A DNA stretch of 7,712 nucleotides from Chloroflexota bacterium (GTDB lineage Bacteria > Chloroflexota > Anaerolineae > Anaerolineales > UBA11858). The stretch covers positions 1-7,712 of the forward strand of contig DAOUWT010000112.1 in NCBI GenBank assembly GCA_030666985.1, written 5' to 3'. Of this stretch, positions 1 to 5,378 are shown in pieces (positions within the stretch are counted from its first letter, which is position 1; every line of letters begins with the position of its first letter). Under the pieces are notes generated by a model that worked only from the letters and a program-made list of their open reading frames with translations, ran no database searches and had not been told where the DNA came from. Position numbers and translations under genes: made by a program.

Positions 1-113
1 TCGCCAGCTCCCCTGGATTCCGCACCCGATGGGGCTACCGACCCATCTCGAGCGCAGGTAAGGAATGGGTTTGTATCTCTATGCAATTGCCCTAGTAATT
101 CTAGGTTTCGCCC
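1..113. other. Unassigned left edge, no recognisable gene
   Basis: In many bacteria infA lies directly before rpmJ, but no frame here ends in an infA-like tail. One + frame stays open from base 1 to a stop at 133-135 (44 residues) and another ends at 59-61 after 19 residues; neither resembles a protein I know. Bases 1-58 are clearly richer in G+C than the A/T-rich leader that follows, and contain a 6-bp hairpin (GATGGG 28-33 with CCCATC 42-47). It could be the tail of an unrelated gene or RNA, or a sequence junction. I cannot assign it. Confidence 0.4.
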
Positions 114-142
114 TAGACTAGAAAGCATGGAGTAAGTATAAT
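114..142 (+). promoter_or_regulatory. Sigma70-like promoter for rpmJ-rpsM operon
   Basis: TAGACT (114-119) matches four of six bases of the -35 consensus. A 17-nt spacer separates it from a perfect TATAAT at 137-142. The predicted start of transcription is near 149-150, about 55 nt before rpmJ. The surrounding A/T-rich DNA and the missing upstream gene fit a real promoter. The call rests on consensus match and spacing only. Confidence 0.6.
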
Positions 143-152
143 TGTGTTTTTG

Positions 153-170
153 GCTGACCCCTTGGTTAGC
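153..170 (+). promoter_or_regulatory. Leader hairpin upstream of rpmJ
   Basis: GCTGACC (153-159) pairs with GGTTAGC (164-170) around a CCTT loop, giving seven pairs including one G-U, followed by a run of A. It sits at the very 5' end of the predicted transcript. It lacks a T-run, so it is not an intrinsic terminator. A 5' stabilising hairpin or part of a ribosomal protein binding site are both possible. Confidence 0.45.
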
Positions 171-205
171 AAAAAATAATGATTTGAAAAAGAGAGTGTG
201 AGATC

Positions 206-319
206 ATGAAAGTATCTTCTTCTGTAAAAAAACGCTGTGACAAGTGCAAGATTGTAAGACGTAAAGGCAGAGTTTACGTTATTTGTGAAAATCCGAAACA
301 TAAACAACGGCAAGGATAA
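206..319 (+). CDS. rpmJ: 50S ribosomal protein L36 (bL36)
   Basis: This 37-residue protein is the smallest component of the large ribosomal subunit and helps stabilise 23S rRNA folding. It starts MKVSSSVKKRCDKCK and ends KHKQRQG. The zinc ligands C11, C14, C27 and H32 are all present, so this is the zinc-binding form rather than the zinc-free paralogue made under zinc limitation. Length and motif match the family. The ribosome binding site is weak (purine-rich GAGAG about 10 nt upstream). The stop codon is 6 nt before rpsM, which fits co-transcription and probably translational coupling. Confidence 0.95.
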   Translation: MKVSSSVKKRCDKCKIVRRKGRVYVICENPKHKQRQG

Positions 320-325
320 ATAAAA

Positions 326-715
326 ATGGCTCGAATTGAAGGTGTTGATTTACCACGTAATAAACGGATTGAGATTGGTTTGACCTATATCTATGGGATT
401 GGCAATACCCGGTCTTTAGAGATTTTAGATACACTGGGGATTGATCCCGACACACGGGTCAAAGACCTAACTGGTTCGGAAATTGCTTCTATCCGAGAGC
501 GCATCAACAAAAATTACAAGGTTGAAGGTGACTTGCGCCGCGAGGTACAGATGAATATTAAGCGCCTAGTGGAAATTGGGTGCTACCGTGGTATTCGTCA
601 TAGAAAAGGATTACCGGTCCATGGACAGCGAACCCGGACAAACGCTCGTACTCGCAAAGGCCCCAAGAAAACAGTGGCCGGGCGTGGTCGTCGGCGCGGT
701 ATGCAAAAGACCTAA
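326..715 (+). CDS. rpsM: 30S ribosomal protein S13 (uS13)
   Basis: S13 sits in the head of the small subunit, contacts the P-site tRNA and forms bridges to the large subunit. The 129-residue product starts MARIEGVDLPRNKRIEIGLT, the classic S13 opening, followed by YIYGIG (21-26) of the helix-two-turn-helix fold. The rRNA-binding stretch around 88-113 contains RGIRHRKGLPVHGQRTRTN. The basic C-terminal tail after TVAG (116-119) is rich in R and K, as expected for the part that reaches the P site. A candidate ribosome binding site, AAGGA at 312-316, lies within the end of rpmJ. Confidence 0.97.
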   Translation: MARIEGVDLPRNKRIEIGLTYIYGIGNTRSLEILDTLGIDPDTRVKDLTGSEIASIRERINKNYKVEGDLRREVQMNIKRLVEIGCYRGIRHRKGLPVHGQRTRTNARTRKGPKKTVAGRGRRRGMQKT

Positions 716-792
716 GTTTATCTGGTGCGGAATCCTGCCTGGTGGGGTTTGCATAAAGATACACAACTAAGTTAGGAATAGTGAGAGGTAAA

Positions 793-1179
793 ATGGCTCA
801 AAAAAAACGCAAGTCGGTTCGAAAAAAACGCAAATTGGCATCTGGACAAGTTCATGTCAAAGCGACATTCAACAACACGATTATTACTGTGACAGATCAT
901 CAGGGGAATACTGTTTGTTGGAGCAGTGCAGGCTCCTTGGGTTTTGATGGTTCTCGAAGAAGTACTTCCTTTGCTGCTCGCTTGGCTACAAATGAGGCCA
1001 TCAAGACAGCTATGGGGCTGGGTTTGCGCGAAGTTGAAGCATTCATCAAAGGCCCAGGCCCAGGACGTGAGGCTTCCCTGAGAGCCATGGAAGCTATGGG
1101 ACTGAAGATACTTTCGATTACTGATGTAACCCCAGTGCCTCATAATGGTTGTCGGCCTCCCAAGAAACGCCGTATATAA
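793..1179 (+). CDS. rpsK: 30S ribosomal protein S11 (uS11)
   Basis: S11 lies on the platform of the small subunit near the mRNA exit site and the E site. The 128-residue protein has a basic N-terminus, the core FNNTIIT (26-32), GPGPGRE (87-93), and the near-invariant C-terminus PHNGCRPPKKRRI (116-128). I chose the ATG at 793 because GAGAGGT (783-789) lies at good spacing before it and the product starts MAQKKR as in relatives. A GTG at 781 would add four residues but has no Shine-Dalgarno site. It follows rpsM after a 77-nt gap in which I see no gene. Confidence 0.96.
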   Translation: MAQKKRKSVRKKRKLASGQVHVKATFNNTIITVTDHQGNTVCWSSAGSLGFDGSRRSTSFAARLATNEAIKTAMGLGLREVEAFIKGPGPGREASLRAMEAMGLKILSITDVTPVPHNGCRPPKKRRI

Positions 1180-1189
1180 AATTGTGGTT

Positions 1190-1322
1190 CTTCGGGATTT
1201 CACGAGATTTGCTTCTAGAACGTTACTGTGCATGCCTATGGCGAAACGTGATGCGTGAATTACTCGGTCACGTTTTACGTTTCACTCCGTTTTCAACCCC
1301 GCAAGTTCCTAGAAACCCGAAG
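1190..1322 (+). promoter_or_regulatory. Structured RNA leader before rpsD (candidate)
   Basis: The 207-nt gap between rpsK and rpsD can fold into one closed structure. CTTCGGG (1190-1196) pairs with CCCGAAG (1316-1322). Inside it TTCTAGAAC (1213-1221) pairs with GTTCCTAGAA (1305-1314) with one bulge. A central hairpin pairs 1243-1251 with 1275-1283 and 1253-1258 with 1268-1273 around a 9-nt loop, with only one mismatch and two G-U pairs. There is no T-run after it, so it is unlike an intrinsic terminator. S4 is known to repress its own synthesis by binding leader RNA in Bacillus (rpsD leader) and E. coli (alpha operon leader); an S4-binding role here is inference from position. A small palindromic inserted element is the alternative. 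Confidence 0.45.
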
Positions 1323-1341
1323 TTGTCTGAAAGTTGATAAA

Positions 1342-1347
1342 TATAAT
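1342..1347 (+). promoter_or_regulatory. Possible -10 element of an internal rpsD promoter
   Basis: A perfect TATAAT lies 39 nt before the rpsD start, inside the same nine bases (TATAATTGT) as the -10 region before rpmJ (137-145). The -35 region is poor: no good TTGACA-like hexamer occurs at 16-18 nt spacing, and TTGTCT at 1323-1328 is too close (13 nt). If real, it would start a transcript without the hairpin structure upstream. Confidence 0.3.
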
Positions 1348-1386
1348 TGTAATTACTTGAGTTATTAGATAGAAGAGGAAAGTTTT

Positions 1387-2025
1387 ATGTCAAGATACCG
1401 TGGGCCAAGGTGCAAAGTGTGCCGGCGAGAAAACGAAAAGCTGTTTCTAAAAGGCGAGCGTTGCTTTACTGGGAAATGTGCTTTCGAGCGTCGAAGTTAT
1501 CCACCGGGAGAACATGGGCAAGGATCTCAATTTCGTCGCAGCCGCCAATCGGATTTCTCCCGTCAATTACGTGCAAAACAGAAGGCGCGTCGCGTTTACG
1601 ATGTTTCTGAGCGTCAGTTCCGACGTTACTACCAAAAAGCCCTTCAACAGCGCGGTTTGACAGGTTTTAACCTGCTCCAACTTCTGGAAATGCGTCTCGA
1701 TAATGCAGTCTATCGCTTAGGGTATGCTGTTAGCCGCCCTCAGGCTCGCATGTTGGTAGCCCATGGCCACTTCAATGTCAATTCTCGTCGTACAGATGTG
1801 CCTTCTATGATCCTCTCCCTCGGAGATGAAATTGCTGTGCGGGAAGGTTCCCAGCAGCGAACATATTTTAAAAACTTGCGAAAAGAAGCTGAAGATCGCA
1901 ATTCTGCAGAATGGGTTGATCGTGACCTGGAGAAGCTGGCTGGAAAAGTTGTGCGTCTCCCCGAACGGTCGGAAATCAGCGGCAGCTTGGACGAGCAGCT
2001 TATCGTTGAGTATTATTCGCGGTAA
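1387..2025 (+). CDS. rpsD: 30S ribosomal protein S4 (uS4), zinc type
   Basis: S4 is a primary 16S rRNA binder that nucleates small-subunit assembly, and in several bacteria represses its own operon. The 212-residue product begins MSRYRGPRCKVCRRE. Cysteines C9, C12, C26 and C31 form the zinc-binding N-terminus. The S4 RNA-binding domain follows around residues 100-165, with LEMRLDNAVYRLGYAVSRPQ. The C-terminus ends in QLIVEYYSR, typical of the family. AGAGGAAAG just upstream is a clear Shine-Dalgarno site. rpoA follows after a 46-nt gap. The long structured gap before it is unusual for the middle of this operon. Confidence 0.97.
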   Translation: MSRYRGPRCKVCRRENEKLFLKGERCFTGKCAFERRSYPPGEHGQGSQFRRSRQSDFSRQLRAKQKARRVYDVSERQFRRYYQKALQQRGLTGFNLLQLLEMRLDNAVYRLGYAVSRPQARMLVAHGHFNVNSRRTDVPSMILSLGDEIAVREGSQQRTYFKNLRKEAEDRNSAEWVDRDLEKLAGKVVRLPERSEISGSLDEQLIVEYYSR

Positions 2026-2071
2026 TGTTGTCCAATATGCGGAGGAACGATCGGATTTTGAGAGGTGAACC

Positions 2072-3037
2072 GTGTTAAGAATGAATAATATGGTAGTGCC
2101 AAGGATTGGCCGTACGGCAGAGGCTCAAGCTTATGGGAAGTATGAAGTCCAACCCTTAGAACGGGGTTATGGCGTCACCTTGGGCAATGCACTGCGGCGG
2201 GTGTTGTTATCATCCCTAGAAGGTGCAGCGATAACATCGATCCGTATTGTTGAGGTCGATCATGAATACGATACAATCGACGGTGTGCGAGAAGATGTCC
2301 TTCGTTTCATGCTTAACCTCAAAAAGTTACGTCTGAAGCTGCACGAAGGTGATTTTGCCAATCTTTATTTGGAGATTGAAGGAGAAGGCGTTGTTACCGC
2401 AGCGGACATAGTTACTCCGCCTGAAGTAGAAATTATCAACCCTGATCTATATTTATTGACGGTAGATGGGCGAGAAACACCATTGTCTATCGAAATGACA
2501 GTCAGTCGAGGCCGGGGCTACGTCCCTGCTGATGAGCACACAGGCCGGCTTCCGATTGGAGAGCTTCCGGTAGATGCTATCTATAATCCTGTCCGTCGTG
2601 TCAATTGGGAGGTCACCTCGGCCCGTGTTGGGCAAAGTACAAATTACGATAACCTGACGATTGAGATCTGGACGGATGGCACAATTCAGCCTGAAGAAGC
2701 TCTAAGTATCAGCGCGCAAACATTGATGCTGCACTTGCAGCACTTGGCTGGCATCACAGCGGAGTCCTTGGTCGCTATGGCCGAAGAAGCTATAACAATT
2801 ATGCCGCAAGAAGAAGAGATCGAAATACCTATCGAAGAACTTGACCTGTCTGTACGAGTTTTCAATTCCCTCAAACGCACTGGAATAACCACCGTTGGCG
2901 AAGTGTTGGAGTTGCAAGATAAAGGTGATGATGCTCTTCTTTCCATACGCAATTTTGGCGTGAAGAGTTTGGACGAGTTACAAGAGAGACTAATAGAACA
3001 TAGCTTCCTTCATTTAGAGGGAGATAGAGTGGAGTAA
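2072..3037 (+). CDS. rpoA: DNA-directed RNA polymerase subunit alpha
   Basis: The alpha subunit dimerises to start RNA polymerase assembly, and its C-terminal domain binds promoter UP elements and activators. At 321 residues it has the usual two-domain size. The N-terminal domain (about 10-228) includes LERGYGVTLGNALRRVLLSS (29-48). A highly acidic linker (about 246-257) leads to the C-terminal domain (about 257-315). There R262, N265 and the NFGVKSL stretch (294-300) align with DNA-contact positions known in E. coli. I prefer the GTG at 2072 because AGGTGA (2063-2068) lies just before it; an ATG at 2081 would remove three residues. Confidence 0.97.
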   Translation: MLRMNNMVVPRIGRTAEAQAYGKYEVQPLERGYGVTLGNALRRVLLSSLEGAAITSIRIVEVDHEYDTIDGVREDVLRFMLNLKKLRLKLHEGDFANLYLEIEGEGVVTAADIVTPPEVEIINPDLYLLTVDGRETPLSIEMTVSRGRGYVPADEHTGRLPIGELPVDAIYNPVRRVNWEVTSARVGQSTNYDNLTIEIWTDGTIQPEEALSISAQTLMLHLQHLAGITAESLVAMAEEAITIMPQEEEIEIPIEELDLSVRVFNSLKRTGITTVGEVLELQDKGDDALLSIRNFGVKSLDELQERLIEHSFLHLEGDRVE

Positions 3038-3042
3038 GAACA

Positions 3043-3423
3043 ATGCGACATAAGGTTGCTGGTAAAAAACTTAATCGAACATCTGCACAGCGGGGCGCTT
3101 TACGTCGCACCATGCTTAAGCAGTTTTTTGAGCATGAACGTATTCGCACAACACGCGCTAAGGCAGAATTCATTCGGCGTCCGGCTGAAAAAATAATCAC
3201 TATCGCCAAGCGAGCTCATGATGCTGAGCCTGAAAGACAGGTTCATGCTCGCCGGATGGCAGCGGCTCGCCTGGATAATGACAAAGAGATTGTCAAAAAG
3301 ATTTTCGAGGACATTGCTCCCCGCTATTTGGACCGGCAAGGCGGCTACACACGGATGATCAAGCTGTCCCCTCGGCGAAGTGATTCTGCCGACATGGTGA
3401 TCCTAGAGCTTGTCGAAGAATAG
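3043..3423 (+). CDS. rplQ: 50S ribosomal protein L17 (bL17)
   Basis: L17 is a large-subunit protein near the peptide exit tunnel. The 126-residue product starts MRHKVAGKKLNRTSAQRGAL, the family signature. It ends with the conserved block GGYTRMIKLSPRRSDSADMV and a short acidic tail, the usual bacterial length. It begins 5 nt after the rpoA stop, and GGAG in the last rpoA codons serves as its ribosome binding site, so the two genes are surely co-transcribed. Its last 14 nt overlap the start of truA in another frame. Confidence 0.97.
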   Translation: MRHKVAGKKLNRTSAQRGALRRTMLKQFFEHERIRTTRAKAEFIRRPAEKIITIAKRAHDAEPERQVHARRMAAARLDNDKEIVKKIFEDIAPRYLDRQGGYTRMIKLSPRRSDSADMVILELVEE

Positions 3424-4174
3424 AACAACTGCACGTTACCAAGCCATACTCGCTTACGATGGAACATGTTTCCACGGGTCACAGCGCCAAGCCCCCGGCA
3501 TCCGAACCGTACAAGGAGAGGTAGAAGCGGCTTTGCGCCAACTAGCTTGGCCGCCAGAAAATGCCGTCTTATTTGCAGGCCGCACCGATACTGGTGTTCA
3601 TGCTTCTGGGCAAGTGATTGCCTTTGACCTGAATTGGAAGCATCCCGACGGCGACCTCCAACAAGCTCTGAACTCCCTGCTCCCGCAGGATATTGCCTTG
3701 AGAGAAGTACAGCAAACCAGAGTTGATTTCCATCCTCGTTACCAGGCTCTGGAACGCTGTTACATATATCGTATTTATTCTTCCCCTACCCGGGACCCTC
3801 TGCGTGAGCGCTACGCCTGGCGAATTTGGCCCCCTCTGGATTTGGAGCGCTTACAGGCTGCATCCCAGAATTTAATAGGCATTCATGATTTTGCGGCCTT
3901 CGGAAGCCCACATAAACCGGGCGGAAGCACAATCCGAGAAATTATGGCAGCTTCCTGGAAACAGGAAAGAGACGAATACTTCTTCGAAGTACGTGGGAAT
4001 GCTTTTCTCTACCACATGGTGCGGCACATTGTAGAATTGCTGGTCGCTATCGGCCAAGAGAAAGAGCAAGCAGATGCTGTTCTACGGTATCTCCAAAACC
4101 CAGCAGTACCACCCGTCCAGGGATTAGCCCCGGCTCAAGGCTTAACTTTGAGAGAAGTGGTCTATGCAGAATGA
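3410..4174 (+). CDS. truA: tRNA pseudouridine(38-40) synthase TruA
   Basis: TruA converts uridines 38, 39 and 40 in the anticodon arm of many tRNAs to pseudouridine. The catalytic motif GRTDTGVHA (57-65) is present, with nucleophile D60. Other family marks are ILAYDGTCFHGSQRQ (13-27) near the N-terminus and FHPRYQALERCYIYRI in the middle, followed by FEVRGNAFLYHMVRHIV toward the end. The 254-residue length is normal. The start is a TTG at 3410: an in-frame TAG lies at 3404-3406, and no ATG, GTG or TTG occurs between 3410 and the conserved core. It therefore overlaps rplQ by 14 nt, implying translational coupling; no strong Shine-Dalgarno site is visible. Confidence 0.95.
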   Translation: MSKNRTTARYQAILAYDGTCFHGSQRQAPGIRTVQGEVEAALRQLAWPPENAVLFAGRTDTGVHASGQVIAFDLNWKHPDGDLQQALNSLLPQDIALREVQQTRVDFHPRYQALERCYIYRIYSSPTRDPLRERYAWRIWPPLDLERLQAASQNLIGIHDFAAFGSPHKPGGSTIREIMAASWKQERDEYFFEVRGNAFLYHMVRHIVELLVAIGQEKEQADAVLRYLQNPAVPPVQGLAPAQGLTLREVVYAE

Positions 4175-4263
4175 ACTGAAATTGAAAAAATAAGCCATTA
4201 GACATACAAGGTATATTTTCAGAATCTTACCCTTGTGAGTCTTTAGTTTGAATAGTGGAGCGG
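4175..4263 (+). promoter_or_regulatory. Leader region upstream of rplM
   Basis: This A/T-rich gap contains an imperfect hairpin: ACAAGG (4206-4211) with CCTTGT (4231-4236), possibly extended by two pairs past a bulged C. TATATT at 4212-4217 resembles a -10 box, but I find no suitable -35 at normal spacing (TTGAAA at 4182-4187 is 24 nt away). It could hold a weak promoter or an rplM leader structure; evidence is thin. Confidence 0.25.
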
Positions 4264-4710
4264 ATGACAGTGAAAAAAACGTATTACCCTAAAGCTGATG
4301 ATATTTCGCATGAGTGGGTCTTAGTAGACGCTAAAAATCAGAACCTTGGGCGTCTGGCAACAAAAATTGCTGCCCTTATTTTGGGAAAACATAAACCCAC
4401 ATTCACTCCTGGTGTAGACCAGGGCGATTTTGTGGTCGTTATCAATGCCGAACACATTATAGTCACCGGCAAAAAATTAGACCAAAAAATGTATTATCGC
4501 CATTCAGGCTATCCTGGCGGACTGAAGCAAATTAGCCTCCGTGATCAACTTGCTAGCAACCCAGAGCGCGTGATCGAACATGCCGTCAAAGGCATGCTCC
4601 CTCACAATCGCTTGGGCCGTCGCCTGCGGAAAAAACTGCGAGTCTACGCCGGTACTGAGCACCCCCATCACGCTCAGAAACCCAAACCTATTGAAGAAGT
4701 TTTACCCTAA
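4264..4710 (+). CDS. rplM: 50S ribosomal protein L13 (uL13)
   Basis: L13 is an early-binding large-subunit assembly protein. The product of 148 residues contains KTYYPKADDISHEWVLVDA, then LGRLATKIA, GKHKPTFTPGVDQGDFVVVI, HSGYPGGLK, and the conserved VKGMLPHNRLGRRLRKKLRV leading to YAGTEHPHHAQKP. The start is uncertain. GGAG at 4257-4260 lies 3 nt before ATG 4264 and 9 nt before GTG 4270; a GTG at 4255 overlaps the Shine-Dalgarno site and is unlikely. I use the ATG. rplM and rpsI form the standard pair downstream. Confidence 0.95.
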   Translation: MTVKKTYYPKADDISHEWVLVDAKNQNLGRLATKIAALILGKHKPTFTPGVDQGDFVVVINAEHIIVTGKKLDQKMYYRHSGYPGGLKQISLRDQLASNPERVIEHAVKGMLPHNRLGRRLRKKLRVYAGTEHPHHAQKPKPIEEVLP

Positions 4711-4790
4711 TGATTACCATGCGCACATACCTGGGCCTGCCTTTTGAAAGCGTTCAGGGATGCCATCGCTTTTTGGAAGCCGGAAATTAA
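4710..4790 (+). CDS. Possible 26-residue small ORF between rplM and rpsI
   Basis: An ATG at 4710 shares its A with the rplM stop (TAATG arrangement). The frame runs 26 codons to a TAA at 4788-4790, whose last two bases are part of the AAGGAG Shine-Dalgarno site of rpsI. The peptide starts MITMRTYLGLPFESV and ends HRFLEAGN; it has one cysteine and no signal peptide or membrane segment. I recognise no family. The frame fills the gap almost exactly, which would keep ribosomes moving between rplM and rpsI. It may equally be a chance open frame, since 26 codons is short. Confidence 0.25.
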   Translation: MITMRTYLGLPFESVQGCHRFLEAGN

Positions 4791-4799
4791 GGAGCTATT

Positions 4800-5192
4800 A
4801 TGACAGAATATTTTGAAGGTGTTGGCCGCCGCAAAGCAAGCACTTGTCGGGTGCGGATCGTGAGCGGCTCTGGCGAATTTATCGTCAACGAAAAACCCTT
4901 AGAAGAATACTTTACCCGCATGGGTGATCCAGAGATCATATTGGGGCCTCTCGATGCGGTTGATTACAATCGCGCTAGATTTGATGTCAGTGTCTTGGTT
5001 CAAGGCGGCGGAGTTACCGGGCAAACCGATGCCGTCCGTTTGGGATTGGCACGCGCTTTACTGAAAATGGATCCTGACCTGCGCCCGGCCTTGAGCACGG
5101 GGGGATACCTTTCCCGCGACGACAGGATCAAGGAACGCAAAAAGCCGGGTCTCAAACGCGCCCGCAAGGCCCCGACCTATACCAAGCGCTAA
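4800..5192 (+). CDS. rpsI: 30S ribosomal protein S9 (uS9)
   Basis: S9 lies in the head of the small subunit, and its C-terminal tail reaches the anticodon loop of P-site tRNA. The 130-residue protein begins MTEYFEGVGRRKASTCRVRI and contains GGGVTGQTDAVRLGLARAL. It ends in the diagnostic GLKRARKAPTYTKR with the terminal K-R that touches tRNA. A strong AAGGAG (4789-4794) lies 5 nt before the ATG. It is the last ribosomal gene here and is followed by a clear terminator. Confidence 0.97.
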   Translation: MTEYFEGVGRRKASTCRVRIVSGSGEFIVNEKPLEEYFTRMGDPEIILGPLDAVDYNRARFDVSVLVQGGGVTGQTDAVRLGLARALLKMDPDLRPALSTGGYLSRDDRIKERKKPGLKRARKAPTYTKR

Positions 5193-5241
5193 CGTTTTGT
5201 TTACATTCAATGGATGAGATGTAACTCTTCTCGTTCCCAAT

Positions 5242-5286
5242 AACGCGGAGGACACGAAAGAGGGGATTGGTGTTCTCCGCGTTTTT
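5242..5286 (+). terminator. Rho-independent terminator after rpsI
   Basis: AACGCGGAGGACAC (5242-5255) pairs with GTGTTCTCCGCGTT (5270-5283), 14 pairs with a single G-U, around a 14-nt loop. A T-run (5282-5286) follows at once. Stem, G+C content and T-run fit an intrinsic terminator reading +, located about 50 nt after the rpsI stop. Confidence 0.88.
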
Positions 5287-5292
5287 GTGTAT

Positions 5293-5352
5293 GGGGCCGA
5301 GACTTCCGAAGTTTGCACTACAAAAACTTCGGAAGTCTTGCCCCCTATTTTT
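5293..5352 (+). terminator. Second hairpin with T-rich tail (tandem terminator)
   Basis: AGACTTCCGAAGTTT (5300-5314) pairs perfectly with AAACTTCGGAAGTCT (5324-5338) over 15 bp. Beyond a one- or two-base interruption, GGGGC (5293-5297) pairs with GCCCC (5340-5344). The tail TATTTTT (5346-5352) follows. It reads as a second + strand terminator backing up the first. Each arm is itself almost a palindrome (ACTTC-C-GAAGT and ACTTC-G-GAAGT), so a pair of protein-binding sites upstream of mazG is another reading. Confidence 0.65.
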
Positions 5353-5378
5353 GAGATGACGCATCCACAAATGAAAAT

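Noticed and set aside
1..135. 44-codon open + frame at the left edge as an infA or map tail
   Set aside because: The residues match neither IF-1 nor methionine aminopeptidase C-termini, so no gene is claimed.
772..1233. 153-codon open frame on the minus strand across rpsK
   Set aside because: It lies antisense to the well-conserved S11 gene, has no family resemblance and no ribosome binding site; it is a shadow of S11 coding.
2037..2078. Small frame between rpsD and rpoA preceding the rpoA GTG
   Set aside because: Only 13 codons and overlapping the rpoA Shine-Dalgarno site and start; no support beyond chance.
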